64,000 bases of DNA from Rhizobium sp. SG_E_25_P2 (GTDB lineage Bacteria > Pseudomonadota > Alphaproteobacteria > Rhizobiales > Rhizobiaceae): positions 62,001-126,000 of the forward strand of contig NZ_JARXVM010000013.1 in NCBI RefSeq assembly GCF_029892285.1, read 5' to 3'. Both the position numbers and the translations under genes were made by a program. Numbering within the stretch: position 1 is the first letter of the stretch; the number at the start of each line of letters is the position of its first letter. Below the pieces are notes generated by a model that was not told the DNA's origin, ran no database searches, and saw nothing but the letters and a program-made list of their open reading frames with translations. Shown here one piece after another: positions 8,136 to 17,130 of the stretch.

Positions 8136-8703
8136 TCCGCCCGTCGCGGTCTACGATGCCTGCGTCCTCTACCCCTTCCACCTGCGCAACATTCTGATCC
8201 AGTGCGCCTTCGACGGTTTCGTCGAGGCGCGCTGGACCGACGATATACATGATGAGTGGATGCGCAATCTCGCCGCGAACACACCAGGTTTGTCCATCCA
8301 CCGTCTCGAAGCCACGCGCGACCGGATGAACGCCGTCCTCCCAGAGGCAGTCGTGGCGGACTATCGCCCGTTGATGCACGAGCTCACGTTACCGGATCCC
8401 GACGATCGGCATGTTCTGGCAGCCGCCATTTCAGCGAAGGCCTCCGTTATCGTCACCTGGAACCTGAAGGACTTTCCCGCGAGAAACCTTCTCGCCCATG
8501 GTGTGACCAGCAAGTCGCCAGATGATTTCCTTACCGATCTCCATGCGGCGTTTCCTGATGCACTAATCTCCAGTGTCAGGAGTGCAAGGCATAATCTGCG
8601 CAAGACAATCCCATCGGTTGAGGCGTTCATCGACGCGCTTCATCAAGGCGGACTGAAGAAGTTTTCAGAGGTGCTTCGCCGGAACATAACCGGACTGGAG
8701 TGA
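8125..8703 (+). CDS. PIN-domain ribonuclease toxin
   Basis: 192 residues with acidic residues placed as in the PIN fold: D11 in VYDAC, E44 in HDEW, the LPDPDDRHVLAAA block (D91/D93/D94) and D116 in TWNLKDFP. The last three motifs match the PIN subfamily encoded after HTH antitoxins in rhizobia and other proteobacteria. It is probably a metal-dependent RNase that inhibits translation when freed from its antitoxin. Its start lies inside the antitoxin gene. The pair may stabilise this mobile segment. Confidence 0.83.
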   Translation: MASNPPVAVYDACVLYPFHLRNILIQCAFDGFVEARWTDDIHDEWMRNLAANTPGLSIHRLEATRDRMNAVLPEAVVADYRPLMHELTLPDPDDRHVLAAAISAKASVIVTWNLKDFPARNLLAHGVTSKSPDDFLTDLHAAFPDALISSVRSARHNLRKTIPSVEAFIDALHQGGLKKFSEVLRRNITGLE

Positions 8704-8852
8704 GCTGGCGCAATCCTTGAAAAATTGATGCGAACGTCCGACGACTTCCTTGGGTCATCGAGTCGTCCTTATCAGCTTTACGGATTCTTAACCGTCTGCC
8801 CCTAATTCCGCACGCCCTCGGTCTGAGGCCCCGAGAAAATACGGAATGACAC

Positions 8853-11213
8853 ATGCCAAACGAAGACCTTTCCAGACGCCAATTCCAGAAAAAGATCTCG
8901 ACCTACTGCGATGTCCGCATTGTCCCCGTCGCACCGGATTGGGTGGTGGACAACCTCCGCCCCTATCTTCTGGCGTTGATCACATTTCGAAAGACACCCG
9001 CTCTCGCAAATAACCGCTATGACTGGCGGCAGATAGCGCACGATTGTGGGATCGATGAAGCGCTGACGACAACGTTGAAGAAACAACTGCGACCAGCGCT
9101 GGATGCGATCATGCGCTGGCTCAAGGAGCCGACTATAGAAGACGACGCTCCCAAAGGCAGAAGACTGCAAGCTGTGCCGATATCCGGTGCCACGGGAAAG
9201 TTTGCCCCCTCCCCGACAAGCCAGCATCACGAAGTCGAAGAGGTCGAGAGCTCGCCCTCACCTAGCCGCCCCGGTCCTAAGCCGAGACCAGTTTCTGACA
9301 AACCAGAACCATTGTTCGAGGCGAACGAAGACCCGAGTTCATTCGCCGATGCACTCGCGCATCAAATGCGTCGCTTTGGCGAGAGTTACTGGCAACTCCA
9401 CCGGGCGGTCGTTCGCATAGACGAAACCTTTGATGCGAAGACCTTGCTGTCGTGGATTGAGGGCCAGCATGTGCCTCGCTCAGTGGCCAGCTTTGATATC
9501 CTTTGCCGGATCGAGCGCAGATATGGCTTGGAGCGAGGCTACTTCAAAGCGAAACTGCCACATCAGTCCAGATCGCTATATGGCCACGATCTGGAAGACA
9601 TCGGCCCGGCGGAGCGTCGCCGGCTCGCCTGGCATCTTCCCGACGACTTCGGCAGCCTGCCTTTTTCAAATCGCGAAGAGATCCTGGAATGGGTCCGGCG
9701 CGTCATCATCTCGGGGTCGACGGATTACAGACGTTTCCAGGCGGCAGCGACGAAGCAGCGCTACGCGATCCGGTTCCCTGGGGTCATATATGGCGGGAGT
9801 GCACTGACTCCTCGACTGGTGGCTTCTAGCTGGCTGCGAGATGAGGACGAAAAAGGGCCTACGACCGAGGCGCTGGAGGATCCAGATCTACTCTCCGGTG
9901 TCGTCGACGCACCCCCTCGGCTTGCGATGGAGATGGCAGACCTGATCCGCTTCAAGACGTCGACACTGACCGAGATAGGCTATCGCAGGAATGGCGTCTG
10001 GAATGAGGAGACAGCCAGCCAGAAGATCGAACATCTCGGCCTGATGTTTGGGGCACTTGCGGCATCCCCGAACGGGGTTGTCAAAGGTCGAGGCGTGCCG
10101 CTCAGCCAACTCACCTTCGGTCTCCTGATCTTCCCTGGCGTGTGGGACTGGTATTTGCAATGGCGGGAGCGCCGTCGCGGCTTCTTCACCAAATGGGAGG
10201 AAGACATGCTGATGGTGGCCATGGCCCTCACTCGCGCTGAAGTCGGCTGGATCCGCCAACATCCCGAACTGTTGCGCAACGTGAAGCCGATCGAAGGACT
10301 GATCACGACAGACGAGATTGCAGCTGCTCGTCGAGATTGGCACGGTGCATGCGAGGACTTCCATCGCCATGCAGCCAATCGATCAAAAGAAATCCAGCGG
10401 GTGATGCGGGTCCACCGAGATCCGTTCGAGCCAATCATGTGCGTGCTGGAGGCAGATAGCCCGCTCGCTGAATATCGGAAGATCACCGAGGAGATCTTGA
10501 AGCGAATGCCCGATGAGCACCGCTACCCGAGAGCAGCCGCCGAGGCCGTCCGTTCCTTCCTGATGCTAAGGCTTGGCTTACATCTCGGCCTCAGGCAGAA
10601 AAACCTTCGGCAATTGCTGGTCTGCCCGCGCGGACAATTCCCGACAGCAGAACGCCGGCTCGAAGACATGAAGCGCGGCGAACTGCGTTGGAACGAACGG
10701 GAGCGTGGGTGGGAGGTCTTCATCCCGTCCAACGCATTCAAGAACTCGGGCTCATCTTTTTTTGGGCAGAAGCCGTTTCGTCTGGTGCTGCCGGATCTTC
10801 TTGATCTCTACACCTATCTCAATGCCTATATCGAGCGGCATCGGAAGGTGCTCCTGGGTCGCGCGCATGATCCGGGGACGCTTTTCGTCAAAACCGTCAA
10901 AACGACCAGTATCGATGCGGCGTATAATCAGACAACATTCTACGAGGCTTGGCGGTTGGCGATTCAGCGCTACGGCATATACAATCCGTATACCGGCCGC
11001 GGCGCGATTAAGGGTCTGCTACCGCATGGCCCCCACAATGTCCGAGACGTGCTCGCCACACACATCCTAAAGCAGACAGGATCCTATGAGCAGGCAAGTT
11101 ATGCCATCCAAGACACGCCTGACGTCGTGCAGCAGCACTACGGGCGCTTTCTGCCCCAGGACAAAGCAGCATTGGCGGCGCGGATCCTTAATCAGGTATG
11201 GGAGGCGGCGTAG
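8853..11213 (+). CDS. large tyrosine-recombinase-like protein
   Basis: 786 residues, about twice the size of a usual integrase. The C-terminal third carries a recognisable tyrosine-recombinase site: the first arginine in LHLGLRQKNLRQL (R581), HNVRD with H728 and R731, and QQHYGRFLP with Tyr763. The N-terminal half has no motif I recognise and a proline-rich linker near 120-150. It sits at the left side of the denitrification island, and a fragment of a related gene lies at the right side (27.6 kb). It is probably an integrase or a member of a multi-recombinase module; activity is unproven. Confidence 0.7.
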   Translation: MPNEDLSRRQFQKKISTYCDVRIVPVAPDWVVDNLRPYLLALITFRKTPALANNRYDWRQIAHDCGIDEALTTTLKKQLRPALDAIMRWLKEPTIEDDAPKGRRLQAVPISGATGKFAPSPTSQHHEVEEVESSPSPSRPGPKPRPVSDKPEPLFEANEDPSSFADALAHQMRRFGESYWQLHRAVVRIDETFDAKTLLSWIEGQHVPRSVASFDILCRIERRYGLERGYFKAKLPHQSRSLYGHDLEDIGPAERRRLAWHLPDDFGSLPFSNREEILEWVRRVIISGSTDYRRFQAAATKQRYAIRFPGVIYGGSALTPRLVASSWLRDEDEKGPTTEALEDPDLLSGVVDAPPRLAMEMADLIRFKTSTLTEIGYRRNGVWNEETASQKIEHLGLMFGALAASPNGVVKGRGVPLSQLTFGLLIFPGVWDWYLQWRERRRGFFTKWEEDMLMVAMALTRAEVGWIRQHPELLRNVKPIEGLITTDEIAAARRDWHGACEDFHRHAANRSKEIQRVMRVHRDPFEPIMCVLEADSPLAEYRKITEEILKRMPDEHRYPRAAAEAVRSFLMLRLGLHLGLRQKNLRQLLVCPRGQFPTAERRLEDMKRGELRWNERERGWEVFIPSNAFKNSGSSFFGQKPFRLVLPDLLDLYTYLNAYIERHRKVLLGRAHDPGTLFVKTVKTTSIDAAYNQTTFYEAWRLAIQRYGIYNPYTGRGAIKGLLPHGPHNVRDVLATHILKQTGSYEQASYAIQDTPDVVQQHYGRFLPQDKAALAARILNQVWEAA

Positions 11214-11230
11214 TGTGGCGGATGCGTCGC

Positions 11231-11446
11231 TCAACCCATTGCAGGCATGAGCGCAAAATGTCCACGTCCGTCTAGGGCACTGCCGGTCGTCCCCGCCTTG
11301 AAGGGATCAGAACTGGCGACCCTCTTTTCGACCACGCAACAACAGTCCTTACAAGCAAAATAGCCATTCTGGCTGACACCCAGAACCTTGCAGAGACGGT
11401 GTGCGGGGAATTCTGTTTTCGCCTGGTCGATGACACAGAACTTCAT
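11231..11446 (-). pseudogene. IS3-family orfB, truncated
   Basis: The start of the frame (MKFCVIDQAKTEFPAHRLCKVLGVS, broken after about 33 codons) matches the N-terminus of IS3-family OrfB transposases. The rest of the frame is unrelated and the DDE core is absent. Its ATG overlaps the orfA stop in the ATGA arrangement usual for IS3 elements. The copy cannot transpose. Confidence 0.65.
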
Positions 11447-11739
11447 CGACTTCCCTCCTTCGCGAAAAAAGTCGCGGCACGCTTCAGTATCTTGCGCTCC
11501 TGCCGCAAGATTTCGTTCTCCGGGCGTAAACGCTTCAGCTTGGCCGCCATGTCTTCCGTGGCGGTGGACCTTGGCGGCGCATCCATCGCCTAATCACGGC
11601 TACGACCGATCCAGCGCACCAGCGTCGACAGGCCGACGCCCAGGTCCTGGGCGATCTCGCGCTAAATCCGCCCGCTCGTCTGCGCCAAGCACACCGCCTC
11701 AGTCTCAAATTCCTTGGTAAAATTCTTCTGCTTCGGAAT
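11443..11739 (-). pseudogene. IS3-family orfA with two nonsense codons
   Basis: Reading from 11739 gives PKQKNFTKEFETEAVCLAQ, then an in-frame TAG, REIAQDLGVGLSTLVRWIGRSRD, a second TAG, and the leucine-zipper-like tail AAKLKRLRPENEILRQERKILKRAATFF. This is a complete IS3 OrfA (HTH plus coiled coil) with two stops and an ATT where the start should be. It is a dead relic. The remainder of 11214-11990 holds no other gene; 11760-11900 may include an element end. Confidence 0.75.
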
Positions 11740-11990
11740 TCCGATTTCCTTTCAACTCAAGAAAACCTCCCCACTTTTCCGATGCAAGTCTAACTCAAGA
11801 CTCTCCCGAAAACTGGAGGGAAATTGGGGCTTAGGTCAAGTATGGCGTTCAAGAACAATACCGCGATCTTCCCTACAGTCGCCGTTAATGACGAACGAAA
11901 ATAGAGGAGCATATACTCAGCCGTCTCGACGCAGAAGCCGGCCGGGGCTGTCGCCACCGACCGCTCTGTTGCGCAGAACCTCAGTGGATG

Positions 11991-12437
11991 TCAGAGGCCC
12001 AGCGCGCTGAGATCTTTTTCGACACGCTCGCGCGCCTTTTTCGGCAGTTTTGCGGATTTGACTGCGTCGAGATTGGCCGGCGCATCGCCCACGACCACGA
12101 CGGCGGCCATGCCCATGCCGAAATGCGGCGTGCATTTTACGATATAGGCGCCTGGCACGGTGAAGGTGATCTTGATCGCCTCGTTCATCTTGCCCTTGAA
12201 GGCTTCGGCGCCGGCCGGGATGAGATCCTTGACGCTTTCAGCGTTGTGGCTTTTGTCGGTTGGAACGAATGTGACTGTGTCGCCAGGGACGACCTTCAGG
12301 CCGCCGGGTTCGAACACCATCGCACCGTCTTTGCCCTTGTTGAGCATGTGGATTTCATGGTCGGCCGCCTGAGCGGCAAAGGCCAAAGCCAAAGAAATTA
12401 CGGCTGTAGCAGCGAGGGAGAGGAGGGTCTTGGTCAT
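11991..12437 (-). CDS. paz: pseudoazurin (blue copper electron carrier)
   Basis: 148 residues: a 24-residue Sec signal peptide (cleavage AQA-ADHE) and a cupredoxin domain. The type 1 copper ligands are H64, C102, H105 and M110. After removing the signal these become H40, C78, H81 and M86, exactly the numbering of known pseudoazurins. It carries electrons in the periplasm to the copper nitrite reductase encoded nearby. A TTG-N8-CAA box lies 72 bases upstream of the start, tying it to the denitrification regulon. Confidence 0.93.
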   Translation of the reverse strand: MTKTLLSLAATAVISLALAFAAQAADHEIHMLNKGKDGAMVFEPGGLKVVPGDTVTFVPTDKSHNAESVKDLIPAGAEAFKGKMNEAIKITFTVPGAYIVKCTPHFGMGMAAVVVVGDAPANLDAVKSAKLPKKARERVEKDLSALGL

Positions 12438-12508
12438 CGGTCTAGCTCCGGTTTGAGAGCGCATTCGGCTCTGTTGAGAAGACCATAATCGTTTCGCCGA
12501 GGCGCTCT

Positions 12509-12522
12509 TTGCGGTTCGTCAA
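12509..12522. promoter_or_regulatory. NnrR-type box upstream of pseudoazurin
   Basis: TTGCGGTTCGTCAA fits TTG-N8-CAA, the site of NnrR/Dnr-type Crp/Fnr regulators. It lies in the short gap between the regulator gene and the pseudoazurin start (72 bases upstream). Confidence 0.6.
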
Positions 12523-12543
12523 AGATCTTGAGGAAAGACAGAC

Positions 12544-13239
12544 TTAGCGGTTTGAGGCGTCGGCAAGGGCCTGCAGCCCCTTGACGTCGCGCACCAGAAG
12601 TTTCTGCCGGCCGCCCTCGACAAGCCCCTTGGATTCCCAGGCGCTGAGAATGCGCGAAACAGTGTGGAGCGTGGTGCCGGTCATCTCGGCGATGTCCTGG
12701 CGGGTGATCGGGAAATCGATGCGCACGCCGTTTTCGGCCGGCTTGCCCGCCTGCTGGCTGAGCCGCAGGACCGTATGGGCGACCCGGCGCTCCACCTCTT
12801 CGGTGGACATTTCCCGAATGCGGGTATGGGCTTCTTCAAGCCGCTGGCCGATGGTGTTGAGCGCGCTGACCGCCAGATGCGGGCTTCTGTCGATGAATTG
12901 CGGCCAGGCCTCGGTCGGCCAGGACATAGCGAGGCTCTCCGTCATCGTCAGCGCGGTGCCGGGATAATCGTTGCGCCGCAACGCTCGCGCAAAGCCGAAA
13001 AGGTCGCCAGGATGAACAACCCTAACGATGATCTGCTGCCCGTCCTGTGTGACCTGCGTCACTTTCAGTCGGCCATTGATCAGCAGATAAAAGTGCGTCG
13101 CCGGCGCGCCCTGTTCGAAGAAGGCTTCGCCGGCATCCGCGCGCTTGGGAACGGCTTGCGCGATCAGCGCGTCGAGATCCCCGTCCGGCATGCGTTCGAA
13201 CATGGAAAAACGGCGCAGGACGGTTCTGTCGATCTTCAC
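12544..13239 (-). CDS. nnrR: Crp/Fnr-family regulator, NnrR/Dnr-like
   Basis: 231 residues from a GTG at 13239, chosen because GGGGAG precedes it and the length is normal for the family. A cyclic-nucleotide-like beta-barrel (about 15-120, with HPGDLFGFA) is followed by a dimer helix and a C-terminal HTH (ITRQDIAEMTGTTLHTVSRILSAWE). There are no cysteines, so it has no FNR iron-sulfur cluster, which suits an NO-responsive NnrR/Dnr type. Its own promoter and six others here carry TTG-N8-CAA boxes. The exact subfamily is inferred from context. Confidence 0.78.
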   Translation of the reverse strand: MKIDRTVLRRFSMFERMPDGDLDALIAQAVPKRADAGEAFFEQGAPATHFYLLINGRLKVTQVTQDGQQIIVRVVHPGDLFGFARALRRNDYPGTALTMTESLAMSWPTEAWPQFIDRSPHLAVSALNTIGQRLEEAHTRIREMSTEEVERRVAHTVLRLSQQAGKPAENGVRIDFPITRQDIAEMTGTTLHTVSRILSAWESKGLVEGGRQKLLVRDVKGLQALADASNR

Positions 13240-13291
13240 GGAATTCTCCCCGGTCTTTGGCGCGACGATAACCGATGGAGACCCTCCGCAA

Positions 13292-13305
13292 TTGACATAG
13301 AGCAA
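13292..13305. promoter_or_regulatory. NnrR-type box upstream of the regulator gene
   Basis: TTGACATAGAGCAA fits TTG-N8-CAA and lies 53 bases before the GTG start of the Crp/Fnr gene, suggesting autoregulation. Confidence 0.55.
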
Positions 13306-13309
13306 ATCG

Positions 13310-14218
13310 TCACGAAATAAGCCCGCGCTCCCTCAACCGCATCAAGGCCTTGGCGTACCAGCGATCGTCTCGGATCAGCCGGAAACCGAGATTGGCGGGC
13401 GGCGCGCCGACCGAGCAGCCGCCAGTTTTGGGATCGCGCACGAAGGCGCTCATCGGCGACCGATGCTGCCCAACCGTGACATAGACGCCGCAACTCGATA
13501 CGGCAGACGCAGTCCAATCACCCGCGAGATCGACGCGGCGATGACAGGTGGTGGTCCATTCCCAGACATTGCCTGCGAAATCGGCGAGACCATAGAGGTT
13601 TTCGCCGTAATGGCCGCGCTCGCGCGGCTTGGGATCGCTGGCCGCCTTGCGCGCGGTCTCGCGGTCGTAATCCGCCAGCCAACGCAGAGCAGGATTGTCG
13701 CTATCTTCATCGACGCCGAGCGCATCGTCGGGAAAGCGGTCGCCCGCCGCATTGGCGATCTCCTCATGGCTCGGCAGCCGCCAGACATCGCCAGTTTCGC
13801 GGCTCAGCCAGCGGGCATAGGCGCTGGCGTCATCGAAGCTGACGCCAGTTACAGGGAAAACTTCGCCATGATGATCGGCCATTGCAATGGCGGGGCAAGC
13901 TTGGGCCTGGACGCAACGACGATAGTCGACTTCCGAAACCTGATATTTCATCACAGCGATCGGACCGAGACCGTCCTTTGACACCATCGGCGGATCGACG
14001 GCAAATCCATTTCGATAAAATTCGCCGTCGGCGCGATAACGGAAAGCGTGGTCGGGAATAGTCACCGTCACCGGCGCAATCGCTGGATTGACGCTCGCCT
14101 TCCCATTTCCGACGCCCAGTTGATGGGCGACGCCGAGCGAGAAGGCGATGAGAAGCGCAGCCGGCGCGGCGACCGAGAAGAGCGAGACGGTCTTGGTTAT
14201 GAAAGTCTGGCCCGTCAT
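13310..14218 (-). CDS. nirV: NirV, SUMF1/formylglycine-generating-enzyme-like protein
   Basis: 302 residues: an N-terminal membrane anchor or signal segment (about 10-30), then a SUMF1-type domain. Family features include VTGVSFDDASAYARWLSRETGDVWRLPSHEE, YGLADFAGNVWEWT and a C-terminal GFRLIRD. NirV is encoded next to nirK in many denitrifiers and its exact role is unsettled. It follows nirK by 27 bases on the same strand, so the two are likely cotranscribed. Confidence 0.88.
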   Translation of the reverse strand: MTGQTFITKTVSLFSVAAPAALLIAFSLGVAHQLGVGNGKASVNPAIAPVTVTIPDHAFRYRADGEFYRNGFAVDPPMVSKDGLGPIAVMKYQVSEVDYRRCVQAQACPAIAMADHHGEVFPVTGVSFDDASAYARWLSRETGDVWRLPSHEEIANAAGDRFPDDALGVDEDSDNPALRWLADYDRETARKAASDPKPRERGHYGENLYGLADFAGNVWEWTTTCHRRVDLAGDWTASAVSSCGVYVTVGQHRSPMSAFVRDPKTGGCSVGAPPANLGFRLIRDDRWYAKALMRLRERGLIS

Positions 14219-14245
14219 GGCGATCTCCTCGGTTTCTCCGCCCGG

Positions 14246-15379
14246 TTAGTGGCTGTTCGGCGACACGATTGCCGTCATCAGGTCGTTGTTCCACTCGCCC
14301 TCAACCTTGAAATGGGCGGCTGCGCCCTTCTCGAAAGCCTCGATCAGATTGTGGTTCACATAGGCGTAGATGCCGGGTTGTTGGAACGTGTAGAAAGCCG
14401 CCCCTGCCGCGCCGCCGGGAATGAACCAGGTCTCCTGGTCGAGTTCCGGCGGATTGGCGAATTTGCCGGTCGCCCAGACATAATCGCCATGACCGCCGAT
14501 CAGATGCGGGCGGGTGTCGCGGTTGGCTTGCGAATGCAGGATCAGCACGTTTTCGCCGACCTTGGCCTTGAGCGCATTTTCGCCGGTCAACGCGCCGACC
14601 GCGCCGTTGAACACGATATGGCTGGGAGTGAGCGTCTTCATCACTTCAAGCGTGTCGGCATAGGCGTCGCCGTGGCTTTCATATTTCTTGTAGGCGCCTG
14701 TCTCGTCACGCGGCACGTAGAAATCCTGCTCGCCGACATAATAGACGCGGTCGTAAACGAGATCATGGCCTTTGTGATCCTTGAGCCCATCACGCGGCAG
14801 CACCATGATCGCGCCATTCATGCCCGAGGTGACATGCCAGGGCACCATTCCGGGAGGGGCGCAGTGATAGACGAAAACGCCCGCCTTGGTGGCCTTGAAG
14901 CGCATCACGGCGTTTTCGCCGGGATTGACGATCGTGAGCGCGCCGCCGCCCAACGCGCCGGTGGCCGAATGGAAATCGATATTGTGTTGCAATTCATTGG
15001 TTTCCGGGTTGACCAGCGTCAGTTCAACATAATCGTCCTGATGAACGACGATCATCGGACCGGGCACAGAACCGTCAAAGGTCATCGCGTGGACTTCCGT
15101 GCCTTCGTCGTCGACGACGATCTTCTTTTCCTGGATGGTCAGCGTCACCTCATAGATTTTCGGGGCGCCTTCAGCCTTCTGGCTATGGGCATGGACGAAG
15201 GGCGGCTTGACCAGTTCGAGCTTTACCCGTTCGAGGGTCGAGAGGTCGGCCGGAGCCGGCTTCGCAGCGAGCTTGTCGTTGGCCTGGGCGACGCTGACGG
15301 CCACGAGCGGCGCCATGGCGCCTGCGAAAGCGGCGCCTGCGAGGATCGAGCGTCTTGTGATCTGGAATTCATTGCTCAT
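14246..15379 (-). CDS. nirK: copper-containing nitrite reductase NirK
   Basis: 377 residues with a twin-arginine signal (RRSILAG, 9-15), so it is exported folded to the periplasm. It reduces nitrite to nitric oxide. All copper ligands are present: type 1 H132, C173, H182, M187; type 2 H137, H172, H343; catalytic D135 and H292. Each is exactly 37 higher than in the Alcaligenes enzyme. The electron donor is probably the pseudoazurin encoded 2 kb away. The promoter has a TTG-N8-CAA box 78 bases upstream. Cotranscription with nirV is likely. Confidence 0.97.
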   Translation of the reverse strand: MSNEFQITRRSILAGAAFAGAMAPLVAVSVAQANDKLAAKPAPADLSTLERVKLELVKPPFVHAHSQKAEGAPKIYEVTLTIQEKKIVVDDEGTEVHAMTFDGSVPGPMIVVHQDDYVELTLVNPETNELQHNIDFHSATGALGGGALTIVNPGENAVMRFKATKAGVFVYHCAPPGMVPWHVTSGMNGAIMVLPRDGLKDHKGHDLVYDRVYYVGEQDFYVPRDETGAYKKYESHGDAYADTLEVMKTLTPSHIVFNGAVGALTGENALKAKVGENVLILHSQANRDTRPHLIGGHGDYVWATGKFANPPELDQETWFIPGGAAGAAFYTFQQPGIYAYVNHNLIEAFEKGAAAHFKVEGEWNNDLMTAIVSPNSH

Positions 15380-15456
15380 CGGACATCTCCTTGATGTGGA
15401 CGGAGGTTTTGCCGCCCTGTCGAAGAAGAACCTAACCGATCAGCCCTCCCCTCTCT

Positions 15457-15470
15457 TTGCGCCAGCACAA
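15457..15470. promoter_or_regulatory. NnrR-type box upstream of nirK
   Basis: TTGCGCCAGCACAA fits TTG-N8-CAA, 78 bases upstream of the nirK start in the nirK/nnrS divergent promoter region. Confidence 0.6.
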
Positions 15471-15501
15471 TATCTCAAGGATTTATCAACCTTCTCCGGA
15501 C

Positions 15502-15515
15502 TTGTGTTTTCGCAA
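15502..15515. promoter_or_regulatory. NnrR-type box upstream of nnrS
   Basis: TTGTGTTTTCGCAA fits TTG-N8-CAA with near-symmetric arms (TTGTG/CGCAA), 52 bases upstream of the nnrS start. Confidence 0.6.
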
Positions 15516-15567
15516 AGAGCACGATCGCCGCCGTCTTTACTGTCTCCAAAACAATCAGGAGACCGCC

Positions 15568-16785
15568 ATGACGTTATCACAGGAAGCAATTGACAAAATA
15601 CAGGATCCCCGTGGCTTGTCGAGGTTCGGCCCAATACTGTTTTCTTACGGTTTCAGGCCGTTCTTCCTCGGCGGCGCAAGTTGGGCATGCGTAAGCATGA
15701 TCCTCTGGATCGCGTCTCTTTCCACGGACATCGGGATAGGCGGCGGCTATGGCGCGCGCGCGTGGCACGCGCATGAAATGCTGTTCGGCTTCGGTTCCGC
15801 CATTGTCGCAGGCTTTCTGCTGACCGCCACGCCGAACTGGACGGGCAGATTGCCGATTTCCGGGCCGCCATTGATGCTGCTGTTTCTTCTCTGGGCGGCG
15901 GGCCGGCTTGCCCTCTTGTTTCCGGATACGCTCGGAGTGGTCCCATCAGTAATGATCGAAGCGGCCTTCTTGCCGGTTATGACCATCGTCTGCGTTCGCG
16001 AGATCATCGCCGGCCGGAAATGGGCGGATCTCAAGGTCATGGCCGGGCTCGGAGCCTTGGCGCTCGCCAATCTCTGCTTTCACTATGAAGTCATTGCCGA
16101 GGGTGGTCCTGTTCATGCCGGAAGGCTGGCGGTCTCCGCCTATCTGATGATGATCATTGTAGTAGGCGGGCGCATGCTGCCGAGCTTCACCCGCAACTGG
16201 CTCGCCAAGGCGGGCAAGACAAGTTTCCCCACGCCCCATAATCAGTACGACGCGACGGCAATCCTCGCCTCGCTGCCGGCTCTGGCGCTCTGGATCATGC
16301 TGCCGGACGAGAGGATCACCGGCGCGGCGGCGCTCGCGGCAGCGGCGCTTCACGCGGCGAGGCTCATTCGTTGGAAGGGCTGGACGACCGGCCGGGAGCC
16401 GCTGGTGAGCGTGCTGCATCTTGCTTACGCCTTCATTCCGCTCGGTTTTCTTGCCATCGCCGCCACTGCTTTCGACGTTCTCGACCCCGTATCGAGCCTG
16501 CATGTCCTGACGGTGGGCAGCGTGGCGACGATGATGCTGGCGGTGATGACGCGCGCCACCCGCGGCCATACCGGCCGGGCGCTGACCGCCTCACGCATGA
16601 CCTGCCTGAGCTATGCCGCCCTCTTCGTCTGCGCCTTCATTCGCCCGCTCGCCGGCCTGTTCCCGGATCAACTGTCGCTGATCTATGCGGCAGCGGGGAT
16701 GCTGTGGGTCGGCGGTTTCGGCCTCTATCTATGGGAATATGGCCCGATGCTGGTCAACCGCCGTCGGCAGTCGATCGGCGGCTGA
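15568..16785 (+). CDS. nnrS: NnrS family membrane protein
   Basis: 405 residues from the ATG at 15568 (AGGAG nearby), with about twelve membrane helices. NnrS hallmarks are the FSYGFRPFFLGG start, the WHAHEMLFGF motif and conserved histidines later (TRATRGHTGR). NnrS is a haem- and copper-containing inner-membrane protein linked to tolerance of nitric oxide. It is divergent from nirK with a box for each promoter between them. A strong bidirectional terminator follows it. Confidence 0.92.
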   Translation: MTLSQEAIDKIQDPRGLSRFGPILFSYGFRPFFLGGASWACVSMILWIASLSTDIGIGGGYGARAWHAHEMLFGFGSAIVAGFLLTATPNWTGRLPISGPPLMLLFLLWAAGRLALLFPDTLGVVPSVMIEAAFLPVMTIVCVREIIAGRKWADLKVMAGLGALALANLCFHYEVIAEGGPVHAGRLAVSAYLMMIIVVGGRMLPSFTRNWLAKAGKTSFPTPHNQYDATAILASLPALALWIMLPDERITGAAALAAAALHAARLIRWKGWTTGREPLVSVLHLAYAFIPLGFLAIAATAFDVLDPVSSLHVLTVGSVATMMLAVMTRATRGHTGRALTASRMTCLSYAALFVCAFIRPLAGLFPDQLSLIYAAAGMLWVGGFGLYLWEYGPMLVNRRRQSIGG

Positions 16786-16796
16786 TGGGAGACGAA

Positions 16797-16835
16797 AAAA
16801 GCCGGGAGGAACCGATCTGGTTCCTCCCGGCTTTT
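16797..16835. terminator. bidirectional rho-independent terminator
   Basis: A perfect 17-base-pair stem (AAAAGCCGGGAGGAACC and its complement) with a 5-base loop, flanked by A-rich and T-rich runs. It lies between the ends of the convergent nnrS and MIP18-like genes and serves both. Confidence 0.88.
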
Positions 16836-16848
16836 CGTTTGTGCGGGA

Positions 16849-17130
16849 TCAGGCGCGCATGCGGTCCGGCGTCCAGGGCGGATCATAGGTCAGCTCCACC
16901 TCGACGGAAGCGGCCAGACCCGACGCCAGCGCCCTCTCCCGAACCGCTTCGACCAGAAGACCCGCGGCGGGGCAGCCGCGCGTCGTCGTGGTCATGACGA
17001 TGCGAAGGCCGCCCTTCGGCATAGCTTCGGCTCCATAGATCAAGCCTATGTCGATGACGCTCAGGCCGAGTTCTGGATCGATGACCTCGGCGAGCGCTGC
17101 GGCTATTTCAGGAACGAGATCGGCGGTCAT
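16849..17130 (-). CDS. MIP18/DUF59-family metal-sulfur cluster assembly protein
   Basis: 93 residues with the DUF59 plan: EVIDPELGLSVIDIGLIYG, then a TTTTRGCPAA motif holding the conserved cysteine, and YDPPWTPDRM near the end. Relatives (SufT, PaaD, MIP18) aid iron-sulfur protein maturation. The start at 17130 overlaps the previous stop in an ATGA arrangement, coupling it to the DUF2249 gene. Its place in a denitrification island suggests help in maturing or repairing metal centres exposed to nitric oxide. Confidence 0.82.
   Translation of the reverse strand: MTADLVPEIAAALAEVIDPELGLSVIDIGLIYGAEAMPKGGLRIVMTTTTRGCPAAGLLVEAVRERALASGLAASVEVELTYDPPWTPDRMRA

Noticed and set aside
14048-15394. 448-codon open frame opposite nirK and nirV
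   Set aside because: Covers genes whose copper ligands match exactly; no independent motif or ribosome site.
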